Shown here: in pieces, positions 34,063 through 44,597 of the stretch
Numbering within the stretch: position 1 is the first letter of the stretch
Layout: the number at the start of each line of letters is the position of its first letter
Assembly: GCA_028571685.1 (NCBI GenBank)
Contig: CM053140.1
Span: 219,995,323 to 220,059,322 of the forward strand
Source of the DNA: Heterohyrax brucei
Taxonomy: Eukaryota > Chordata > Mammalia > Hyracoidea > Procaviidae
Direction: 5' to 3'
Length of the DNA stretch: 64,000 nt
Program-made: the position numbers and the translations under genes
The notes under the pieces: model-generated
What the model was told of the DNA's origin: nothing
Seen by the model: the letters and a program-made list of their open reading frames with translations, nothing else
Databases searched by the model: none

Positions 34063-34880
34063 TTTGAGGAGCTGGGGCTAAGATGGTAGAGTAGTCTGAT
34101 GCTTCCTCTAGTCGACTAAATAAAAAACAAGTGAATCAATTATATATGACAATCAAAGAGCCCTAAACATCAAACACAAAGCTGAAGAGTTTGCCTAAAC
34201 AGCAGGGCAAGGGAGAGACAATTCAGAAGTATCAAGGGCTTGGTAGATCTGATCAGGCTGGTATTCCAGGGCTGAGGCAAGCAGTAGAATTCAGCATGCA
34301 TTTTCCACATGGGGAGAAACCCAGGCAGCAGAGAATCTACTTGATCCTTTAGCTAGGGAGAAGCAACATGGAACTGGCAAAAGTTAAGTACAAGCATCTA
34401 ACTTACCACCTGGGGTGAAAAAATAAAAATAAACTTTCTCCTTCTGCAAAGTACTTCTTTCCCATTCACCTGTCCCAGCCTCACTCTGCTCTGGTTCCCA
34501 GCCCAGCTTCAGCGATTGCTGCATTTCTTGTGCCAGAAGTAGGACCCTTCTTGTACCCCTGGACTACTCTTCGGGCTTTGGAGAGGGAACAGATTAACAA
34601 ACAGAAAGAAATAATCTGCTCACTCTCCTAAACCAGGAACTCACAGGGCAAACACAGACACTTCGCTTAGGTACAGGTGTAAGGGTTCTACAAACTTAGA
34701 ATACCTTTCAACCCTGCGTAGACCAGTGTGGGCTCATTTCAACAGCATAGGCCATCATGAGCCCATTCCAACAGGGTAAATACCAGAAACCTATTTTCAA
34801 TGGCAACAGTTAAGGACAAGTAGCAGAGTCAAGACATTCGAAAACATGGTTTGGAACCTAGTTTAAATAAAAAATCCATT
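34063..34880 (+). mobile_element. L1 5' UTR fragment
   Basis: Starts gaggagctggggctaagatg, an L1-type 5' end, directly after the A tail of the preceding L1. About 800 bp of leader follow, then the element is lost before ORF1. Confidence 0.6.
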
Positions 34881-34944
34881 ATAGTCCTTAATCCTTAAAG
34901 TGACTTTAAAAAAAAATTTTTTTTTTTTTTAAAGAAGTCTTCTG

Positions 34945-35957
34945 CAGCAGATTTGCCAAATGCAATATGTTATTTTATTTCCTGACTGATGCTTCTTTGG
35001 ATGTTGATTGCAGATCCACATACAACGAAATTCTTGGCAATGTCAAGCTTTTCTCCTTTTGTCACAATGTTGCCCATTTGTCCAACTGTGAAGATTTTTC
35101 TTTCTTTATGTTGAGGTGTAACCCATACTGAAAGTTGCAGTCTTTGATCTTTATCATTACGTGCTTCACGTCCTTTTCACTTTCAACAAGCAAAAGGTTG
35201 GGTCATCTATGTAAGTACAAGTTGTTAGTGAGTTTTCCACCAGTTCTGATGCTGAGTTCTCCATTTAGTTCAGATTCTCTTATTATTTGCTCAGCATGTG
35301 AATTAAAGTATGGTGAAAGGATACAACTCTGATGCACATCCTTCCTGATTTTGAGACATGCAGTATCCCTTTACTTTGTTTGAACAACTGATTCATTCTG
35401 TGTACAGGTTCTGCATGAGCACAGTTAACTGTTTTGTAATTTCTGTTCTCTGCAATGGTATTCATAACTTGTTACAATCCACACAGTTGAATGCATTTGC
35501 AGAGTCATAAAACATAACTAAACACCTTTGTGGTGTTCCCTGCTTTCAGTTAAGGCCTATCTGACATTAGCAGTGGTATCTCTTGTTCCACCTCATCTTC
35601 TGAACCTCTTAAATTTCTGGCAGTTCCCTGTCCATATATACTGCAATCTTTTTTTAATTACCTTCACCTAGGTTTTACTTGTGCGATAGCTGAAATTATT
35701 TGATAATTTCTGCATTCTGTTGAATCACCTTTCTTTGAAATGGGCACAAATATTTTTCTCTTCCAGCCAATTGGCCAATAGCTGTCTTCCACATTTCTCG
35801 GTATAGATGAATGAACACCTCTAGTGCTGTATCTGTTTATTGAAACATCTCGATTGTTATTCTGCCAATTCTTAGTTTTAGCTAATGCTCTCAGTGCAGG
35901 TTGGACTTCTTCCTTCAATACCTTCCTTCAATACCTTCAGTTCTTGATCATATGAGG
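34945..35957 (-). mobile_element. RTE fragment (reverse transcriptase region)
   Basis: Minus-strand RTE: 35918-35664 carries the linker/RT start and 35465-35283 the next RT segment (matching 51280-51980 of the plus-strand copy). It ends at the mariner insertion near 35957. Confidence 0.75.
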
Positions 35958-36330
35958 TCCGACAATTAAGTCCACAGACTTAATTGTGCTCAGTGCTACC
36001 TACCTCATTGCTGAATATCACTCAGTCATCTTCAAAGTACTCTTCTTGAGAAGCTATGAACTGACGCTGGTGCCTATTCCACCCTTCAAAGCAATTTTGG
36101 AACTCTTTCTGGAATGGCTGTTGCTCATGGTGGCACAGTGGCAAGTTTGTGAATTTAACTGTACAGTTGTCTGTGAGGGAATTTTTAGCCAGTAAACAAG
36201 TAACTGTATTGGAACACCCTACCTACTCACCTGATCTGGCCCCCAATAACTTTTTTCTTTATCTGAAGATGCAAGAAATTTTGAAAGGAAGACATTCTGA
36301 TGACATTCAGGATATATGATAACAGCCTTG
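35958..36330 (+). mobile_element. Mariner transposon remnant, rearranged
   Basis: On plus, 36187-36320 reads as mariner transposase with the YSPDLAP signature region and a GRH-type segment. On minus, 36130-35958 reads as the transposase C-terminus plus terminal sequence with gtccgacaattaag. The two parts point in opposite directions, so the copy is internally inverted. Confidence 0.6.
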
Positions 36331-36440
36331 ATGGTTGACTCTACTTTGAGGCAATAGCTCTTTCCACGTGTATTATGAGTGCTTTCCAACTTGAGGGCCA
36401 GGTCTTCCAGCACTATATCAAATAATGAATAGCCACTGTT
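36325..36440 (-). mobile_element. RTE 5' region fragment (antisense)
   Basis: ttgactctactttgaggcaa and tccagcactatatcaaataa match antisense RTE leader at 49920-50015. Confidence 0.55.
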
Positions 36441-36934
36441 GTTCATTAGGAGAATATACATGCAAAGGAACTAATAAATTTTTATTAATAACTAATTGTA
36501 TTTTTTTCTTGGTAGAGATTTTTGCTTTTCCCCCTCCTGTTTCCTTGGGGTAAAATTCACATAATGGTTAAAATTAACCATTTAAGGTAAGTATTTCAGT
36601 GACATTTAGTACATTCACAATGTTATGCAGTTACCACTTTTATCTGGTTCTAGAATATTTTTTGTCACTCTAAAATGAAACCCCATACCCATTAAACAGT
36701 TGCTGCCTACTTTCTCTCCTCCTAGCCCCTAGAAAATTTCAAGCTACTTTCTGTCCCTATGGATTTGTCTATTCTAGGTATTTCATGTAAGAGGAGCCAT
36801 GCACTGTGTGATCTTTCATCTCTGGCTTCTTTTACTTTGCATAATGTTTTCGACACTCATCTACATTGTAGCATGCATCAGCACTTAATTTCTTCTTATG
36901 ACTAAATAATACTCCATTGTATGCGTATGCTAAA

Positions 36935-37085
36935 GAGCTAACCAGTTTGAAACCACTCAGCCACTCCAAGGAGAGAGGTCTGGCAATCTGCTTCTGTAAA
37001 GATTATGGACTAGAAAATTCCAGAGGGCAGTTCTACTCTATCCCATGAGGTTGCTATGAGTGATAGTAAGTAATAGCAACAACTT
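36935..37085 (+). mobile_element. AfroSINE (sense, degraded)
   Basis: gaggtctggcaatctgcttc, agggcagttctactctatcc and gaggttgctatgagtgatag. Inserted in the ancient L1. Confidence 0.65.
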
Positions 37086-37254
37086 GTATACACTAAAATT
37101 TATTTATCCATCTGTTCATTGGCATTTAGTCATGTGTACCTTTTGACTACTGTGAGCACTGCTACTATAAACATCTGTGTGCATGTATTGTGTGAGTCCC
37201 TGTTTTCAATCCTCTTCAATACATACTTAGAAGTGGAATTTCTAGGTCGTATGG

Positions 37255-37728
37255 TGTCATGGATTGAACTGTGTCCCCCCAGAAATGCATGCAGCCATTT
37301 GACTGGGCCGTCATTCCCAGTATTTTGTGATTTTCATATGCTGTACATCTTCATCTCTGCCTGTCACTAATAGGTAGGATGATTATGTTAAGATTAGGGA
37401 TTCTAGAGTTTCTCTGGAGTGTAGCTTGCATCATCCTTTATCCTTTCATCCTGTGAGAGATAAAAAGAGAAGGAATCAAGGAGAGAATTGTGTACCTCAC
37501 AACATCAAGAAAGCAGCACTGGAAGTATAGGGTGTCCTTCAGATCTGAGGTGCCCGTGCCAAGACGCAACCTGATGAAAGACTGATGCAACACAAGGACT
37601 TCAGAGCCAACAGAGTGGAAGCTTTCCCCTGGAGATGATACCCTGAATTCAGATTTGTAGCCTACTCGATTGTGTAAGCCATCCACTTTGTGGTATTTCT
37701 GTGAGAACAGCTCTAGATAACTAAAACA
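37255..37728 (+). mobile_element. MaLR-like solo LTR
   Basis: TGTCATGGATTGAACTGTGT start and ctaaaaca end; 474 bp, interrupting the ancient L1. Confidence 0.85.
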
Positions 37729-37737
37729 CATAGCAAT

Positions 37738-37872
37738 TTTATGGAATACCTGGTGTATAGTGGTTAAGTGTCACCCCAAATGTTGGCAATTCAAATCCAA
37801 TAGTTATTCCTTGGACACTCTATGGGGGCAGTTCTATGGGGTCACTATAAGTCAGAATTGACACAAAAGAAG
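37738..37872 (+). mobile_element. AfroSINE (sense)
   Basis: acctggtgtatagtggttaa head, cactctatgggggcagttct, ggggtcactataagtcagaa tail and T-rich end. Confidence 0.75.
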
Positions 37873-38032
37873 CATTTTTTTTTAAATGACAATTCTGTGT
37901 TTATCTTTTTTGAGGAGCTGTCAGATCATGTTCTAGAGTGGCTTAAACATGTTACATTCCTACCAACAATGTACTGTTTCCAAAATTTTTGCTGTATCCT
38001 TGTCAACACTTGTTACTTTCAATTTTTTTTTT

Positions 38033-40023
38033 AATTATACACATCACGGAGGACTGTTAAAAGATTGTGGAGTAGACACACATCTCCTCATTTCCCTCTG
38101 AGAACTAAGGCCTGGATGATATTTGTATGGAGCACTGAACATTTGGGGAGCCCTAGGACCTAGCATATTTCACTAGGCACCAGTATCAGACTAATCTTCC
38201 TCTCTCAAAAATGAATCAGGGACCACCTCACCTCTGCTTCTGTTCTTTCACAGTATTGGAGAACTGTGGCTTCTGTGAACGGCTGGTAATGTACTTTCAT
38301 TATCAGCTGGAAGGTGAAGTCTGCTGCTCCTGACTGCCCACTGAAGCCAGCACGTTGGACAGCTCCTAGTTCAACACCTAGACAGCTCCCCACATAGAAG
38401 TGAAGTTTGCGTTTAAGACTGAGAGGCCTATGTATTTGCCTGGAGATCTGTCTGTTGAGAGGCCCAGCATCTTTTCCTCCCACCCTTCTCTGACCCACAT
38501 TTTAGGGTTGGTTGACAGCCCCCAGTTTCTCCATAAGTAGGGCAGCCTCTTTGCTACCTGATAAACAGAGTCTTCTACCCCAGAGAGTAGACCTTGGGCA
38601 AATCATTGGAATATTAGAGACTTCAGATAAGTAAAGCACTACTGAAGAAGAAGAATACACTGGAGGGCCTCTCACTCCCTGACTGTAGAACCTATTACAC
38701 TGCCACAGTAGTCAAAACAGCCTGGTACTGGTACAAAAAGAGACACATAGACCAATGGAACAGAGTTGAGACCCCAGAGATTCTACCATCCTCCTATGAA
38801 CAGTTGATGTTTTACAAAGGCCCCAAGATTTTAAACTGAGGTGAAAATGGTCTCTTTCACAAATGGTGCTAGCAAAATTGGATATCCATCTGCAAAAACT
38901 GAAACAAGACCCATATCTCACACCTTATACAAAAACCAACTCAAATTGCATAAAAGACCTAAATACAAAATCTAAAACGATAAAGATCATCCAAAATAAA
39001 ACAGGATCATCAATGCAAGCTTTAATACACAATGTAGACAAACTTCAAAATCTGACAAAGAAAGTACATTCAACAGAAAAGAAAATAGATAAATGGGAAC
39101 TACTAAGAATCAAACACTTGCTCACCCAAAGACTTCATCAGAAGAATTATAGACCACCTACAGAATGAGGAAAAATATTTGGCAACTATGTCAGACCAAC
39201 ATCTGATCTCTGTAACCTATAAAGTATTATAAAATATCAATAAGAAAAGGATAAATAATCCAATTAAGCCATGGACAAAGGAGATGGACAGACATTTCTC
39301 TAAAAGGGATATCCAGGCAGCCGAAAGACACACGCAGAATTGCTCAGTATCATTAGCTATTAAAGAAATTTAAATCAAAACTATGATGAGACACCATCTC
39401 ACCCCAACAAGGTTGGCCACGATCCAAAAAACACAAAACAACAAATGTTGGAAAGGCTGTGGAGAAATTGGAACTCTCCCACACTGTTAGTGGGATTGCA
39501 AAATGGTCCAACCTCTTTGTAAAACAGTCTGGCTCTTCCTTAAAAAGCTGGAAATAGATATACCATTTGATCCAGTAATTCCACTGTTTGAAATTTATCC
39601 TTCAGAAACAAAGGTTGTCACATGAACAGACACATATACACAAAAGTTTGTTGCCCACAGTCCACTATAGCAAAAAGTTGGAATGAACCCCGATGCCCAT
39701 GAACAGGTGAATGGATAAGGATAAGGAAACTATGGTACACATACTCAGTGGAACACTATGCTATGATGAAAAACCATGACACTTAGAAAACATCTCATAA
39801 TATGGTCTCATTTGGAAGAGATCATGCTGAGTGAAATCAATCAGTGTCAAAAGGACAAATTTTCTATGATACCCTTGTTCCAAGGACTTAACAAGAAAAT
39901 TATCCATAGGAGAAAACGACTGTGTTGGCTACATGGGTGCTGAGATAACTGATAAATGTTAGAAATTTTATTCTTTTACTGTAACTAACAAAAAATAAAA
40001 AAGTTAAAAAAATTATAGACATC
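38033..40023 (+). mobile_element. L1 with 5' end joined to ORF2 3' part (internal deletion)
   Basis: The 13-mer aattatacacatc/aattatagacatc borders the insertion (about 38033-38045 and 40011-40023). Inside, a ~580-bp segment with L1 5' leader character (gttaaaagattgtggagtag) is joined near 38628 to ORF2 sequence (taaagcactactgaagaaga), which runs through the C-terminal region to an A-rich 3' end. ORF1 and most of ORF2 are absent. Spliced-and-integrated L1 RNAs give this form; a genomic deletion is the alternative. Confidence 0.7.
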
Positions 40024-40176
40024 CTACTGGATGTGAAACAGTACCTCATTGTGGTTTTGAATTGCGTTTCTGTAGGGCCTAGTGATGTTGACCATATTTT
40101 TGTATATTTGGTGGCCATTTGTAAATCTCCTTTGAGGAAATGTCTGTGAATTCTATGCCTACTTTTCAACTAGGTT

Positions 40177-41257
40177 TGGTCATGGACTGAGTTGTGCCCA
40201 CCCAAAAATGTACAGCGATTTGGCTCGGTCATGATTCCTAATATTGTGTGATGTTTCTCCATGTTGTAAATCCTGCCTCTGTGGTGTAAAGAAGGAAGAT
40301 GGGCAGCAGCTGTGTTGGTGAGGCAGGACTCAAAATGTAAGATTGCCTTGTGCCTTGACGCAATCTCTTGGGATACAAAGGAAACGCAAGCAAGCAGAGA
40401 GCTGGGATCTCACACCACCAACAAAGCAGTGCCAGAAGGAGAGCACATCCTTTGGAAAGGACCCAGGATCCCTGCACATCAGAAGCTCCCAGTTCAGGGG
40501 ATGATTAGCAACAAGGACCTTCCTTCAGAGACAACAGAGAAAGCCTTCCCCTGGAGTTGATGCTGTGAATGCGGACTATTCAAACTTGAGGACGAAAAAG
40601 CCTCCATGTGTGGGATGCTCAAGATCAGGGGAGTTGAGAGGCTTTGCTTCAGATCTCCCCAACTCACAGGGAAAGACAACCTCCGTGTTCCACAAGCCCC
40701 AGGCTGTGACACTGTAGATTTAGTCAACTATAGGCAAGGAATGATTCCTTTTGTTTTGACAATTGAACTCTTAACTAACGATAAAAGAATTATGCAGGGA
40801 TGACAGGGAAGTAATTTGTGTTTAAACAGTCTTCTTTAGGATTGCTGGCCAGGTGACTTGTAGCACCATTTTGTTTCCTCAGTGGCTGGTGATGGCTTGT
40901 CAGTTTGTGAAGCCAATGACCTCCACCAAACGACCGTCACATGCCACTCCCAATGGCTCTGTTGTTCTCATGAGATCTCTTTGTGTGCTGTTTGTCCCAT
41001 ATAAAACCCTGGGTTGCCTACCTAATTTGGACAGCCCTGGAAATTTGAGTATGTCTGTCCGCTATGTAGGGTTAATACACTGGCTCTTTAATCCCGCACC
41101 AAAATCTTTCTCAGAAATTGGGTATTTGGGACAGATAATGAGAACCTGGAGTTTTGTCTGGTAACACTTTTAGCCTACTGGACTGTGACAAAATAAAATT
41201 TCTCTTTTTAAAGCCATCCACTTGTGGTATTTCTGTTGTAGCAGAGTGACTAAAATA
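40177..41257 (+). mobile_element. MaLR-like LTR interrupted by another LTR-like insert
   Basis: Left part 40177-40581 (ggtcatggactgagttgtgc to gaatgcggactattc) and right end 41166-41257 (agcctactggactgtgacaa to gactaaaata) belong to one LTR. The 40582-41165 insert has a tataaaa site (near 40999) and tg...taaca ends, suggesting a second, unnamed LTR. Confidence 0.7.
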
Positions 41258-42085
41258 GATTTCTTACCTTTTTGTTGTTGTGTTGTAAGATTGTTGAAGA
41301 TGAGTTGTAGTTTGCTTTTTCATTTTCTTGATTATGTCCTTCGATGCACAATTTTTTTTCATTCTTATGAAGTCCACCTCATCTATATTTTCTTTTGTTG
41401 ATACTGCTTTTGGTGTCAAATTTATGAATCCATTACCAAATCCAAGGTCATGAAGATTTACCTGTATATTTTCTTCTAAGTATATTTAGTCTTAGTGAGA
41501 GAGAGACAAAAAGCTTTTAAGAAGATACCACTTAAATTCTAGAAGGCCTGAGTGGGTGGCTTGTGAGCTTGTGAATGAGTGATTGTAAACAGCAGAAAAC
41601 AGCTGGAATGCATGACATCAGATCCTCAAAAATGGTGGATATGGCCCAGGAAATGTGACCCACACCCCAGCCTACTTGCTTTCCTCCTAGAGAGGTGAAT
41701 TCACCTGAGGAAGTAGCCTTTGTTATGCTGTCTAAATAAGAAGGCACCAGTTTGCTTTGTGAGGGACTTCCCAAAACCCATTCAAATCAATGCCTGCTTT
41801 CTGCCTGATGCCTAAATTAGGGTTGGAGCATCAGATTCCAGCTTCCCTCTGCCCCCATAGAAATCCTGAGATACCTAGTTTCAAAGGAGAATGTAGAAGT
41901 CCAGATGCCTCTGTCTGGTGCCAGCCCAGGATGCTCCCTCTTCTCCCCATAGAAATCCTTGATAAGCCCAGTTTCTAAAGGAGAGGCTAGCTTCTTCCCA
42001 TGTAATTTAATACCAACTGCTTATCCAGTGACTCTTTAAGTATACTGGGCCAGTAGAAATGCAATATGAAAATCTGTATACCTAT

Positions 42086-42577
42086 TGTTAGGGTCCGGAT
42101 TTCAAGATGTGATGAAGTTTCTCTTTAAAAGTCAAGTTTTATTTAAAATATGCCCAATAGGAAAAAGGCTGGTGCACCAGGGACGCACTCCAAACTACGC
42201 AGAGCAGGAAGCGACCCCAAGTTTCTCTAGTGTGTAGTATTTAAACCGTGAAACTGTAAAGTAGAGAGGGGGAGTTGACCTTTACATTGATTGGTTGAGG
42301 CTACCTGGAATTCCTGTTAGTTGTAAAATGTGGTTGTTAGCAACTGTTTTAGTAGATTGTGGTCAAGGTCTAGGGAACATTTGCAAGGCTGTCTCCAGGC
42401 TTTGTCTTGTGACAGACAGATGTTTTGCAAGACAAAGGTGAGATTACTCTGTGGTATTTTCCTGCTATTAAGTTGTTTCCTGGGTCTTTCTACTTTAATA
42501 CCTTGAATTTTTACTGCACCCTTCCTCAAAATGGAGTCTGAGGCTCAAAATGGAGTCACTTATGTCTCATTTTAACA
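42086..42577 (-). mobile_element. 3' LTR of gammaretroviral ERV
   Basis: 492 bp, TGTTAAAATG start and CCTAACA end on minus. It has accumulated several C-to-T/G-to-A type differences relative to the 5' LTR, including a changed base next to the polyadenylation signal region. Confidence 0.93.
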
Positions 42578-42587
42578 TTCCTCCCTT
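42578..42587 (-). other. Polypurine tract
   Basis: AAGGGAGGAA on minus directly before the 3' LTR; primes plus-strand DNA in retroviruses. Confidence 0.85.
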
Positions 42588-42696
42588 GAGTTCTTGTCCC
42601 AGAGTCAAATTCTAGACTCTGAGTGGGGTTCGGACTGTTTAAGGCCCTGGCCATTCAGGGGGTGGTAGGTCTGGTGCTGGGGCAGATGCCTTAGGA

Positions 42697-44577
42697 CTAG
42701 GAGCTGGACTTGGCTAGTTTTTCTCGTATGAATTTAAGTAGTCTATTCAGAACGCAGGGACCCACAGTTAAGGCCAAGAGGAAGAGGACAAGAGGTCCTG
42801 CTAGCACAGTGACGAGTGTGGTCATCCACAGAGACCAGGAGAACAGAGACTCATACCAATTCTGATTTAGTTCTTTAGTTTTTGCCCAGTCCTCTAATCT
42901 CTTTCTGACTATGGCCAGGCTATCTCTGACTATTCCCAAGTGATTTGTGTAAAAACAGCATTGTTCTCCCAGAGCTTGACATAATCCTCCCTGTTGGAGG
43001 AAGGGTAGATCAAGGTCCCTCCTGTTCTGGAGTACCATTTCAGCCAAGGAATCTAGGAATTCTTCTAGATGATGGATGGACTTTTCTAGTTAGGCTAGAT
43101 CAGAATCTATTATTTTGCTTAATGCCTGGTAATTCTGGTCTCTTTTTATTAAGGCTGTTGTTCCTGTCCTTACCCCAGTGGCTATCCTTGCTCCCACAAG
43201 GATGGTGAGGAGGACAGCCGAGGCCCCAAAATCTCTCTTACCTCGTCTAAAAGGATTAGCAGGCTCTGGCAGGACTTCCAGATAAGTGCTTACAGGGAGA
43301 TAATATACTTGTGGAAACAGGGTAACCAGTACACACAGACTGTTTTTTGTGAGCACCTGTTGATGCATACAGGGAGTTAGTCCAGTGGTGCATGCGAACC
43401 AAGTATCATTAGGCAGTACCAAATATATGGCAGAGGAATTGACCTAGTATGTTCTAGTGCAGAGGTGCCGTAAATAAGGGAAACTGTCCAAGGATCCCTC
43501 TTTATTCAGCACACACAATCCAGATCCTGTGACTTTCTGGAGTGTTATTACTGGAAACCTTCCCCATGAACACCTGGAGCCTGGATGAGATTCTGCAGTC
43601 AGGTTCCTTTCAGTGGCCCATCCGATATAAAAAGGGGGCCTAGGGTCTAGGCATAGCCAATAGTCCTCTCTAGTCAAGTTAGTAGTTGAATTGAGATAGT
43701 TGTAGGTAAATTAAGCAGTAAGTATGGCGTAGTCATGCCAGGACTTGTGCTATGTGGGGGAGGAACTGGGGGGGGGGAGGAATTTGGCCAAGGGGTAAGG
43801 TTTGGGTGTAGTTTCCTTCTGTCGGGCACCGACAGTTTCCTTCCGTGGGCACCCTTGGACCAACTGGGTTGGAAGCTGCCAGTCCAATGGCAACTGGTGA
43901 GGGGCTATAGGACTTTGGTAGTCTCTGAATTTTGAAGAGGAGCTCCCAGTTTCATCCCGAAAGGTAGAGCCTGAGTCCCCAGATCTTCCCTGACTCTCAA
44001 CCTCTTGCCTTTTTCCCTCGTTCGGTTAGAGATATGGAGATGGGGTTTTGTCTATTCAAATTGGTCACATTCTTAGCTCGACTGACCCTAATGAGGTCCC
44101 TATCTCCTCTGATCCAGGGTGCATTGGTTTCACAGCCCCATGCATAACAGAAATAGTCATTTGTTCCTCCATATAATCCATAGTCATTAGCCCCAGGATG
44201 TATAAAGGGACAGACGTAAAATTGTTTCTTAGCCAGTTGCTGCATGAGGCAGTCAGTAGCTGAGCCCCACCCTTCAGCACGCATGCATTCCCCCGACCCT
44301 CCAGTCCCCATGACGGCCCACCTGCATGTGTGAACCAGGAGTGAGTCTTTCTTAAGCTGTGAGTCTCTAGAAGTCCCCACAAGGTCACTAAATCAAGGTA
44401 AAAAACTGGTGAAGTTACCTCAGGGGGGCCGGTTAGGGTCAGCTCTTGAACTTGTCGCCCGAGGTCTCTTGGAGCCATCTCAGCGCCAGTGAGGATCCAC
44501 TTGTAGGTCCCTGGTTGGTGTGGGTTGGTGGGTCAGGTGGCCATGGCCAGCAACCGGAGGGCCCACAGGACCCACAT
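42697..44577 (-). pseudogene. env: ERV env, broken
   Basis: Chosen start is ATG at 44577, giving a hydrophobic leader of ~14 residues, but codon 15 is TGA (44535-44533). The downstream SU continues in the same frame (NPHQP motif), shifts frame near 44390, shows an AWGCET motif at about 44155, and shifts again between 43997 and 43677. The C-terminal SU has YWLC where the isomerase-type CWLC would be expected (near 43660), a stop at 43446-43444, then a basic RRGKR cleavage site with fusion-peptide-like hydrophobic run (43275-43190). TM has a stop at 43092-43090, then heptad region, CX6CC, and a membrane span (~42800). Ends at TAG 42699-42697. Not translatable. Confidence 0.9.
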
Positions 44578-44597
44578 GATCAGGCTGAAGACAGGAA

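Noticed and set aside
42697..44577. Possible intact ERV env (syncytin-like co-option)
   Set aside because: Stops at 44535, 43446 and 43092 and two frameshifts break SU and TM; no continuous protein can be made.
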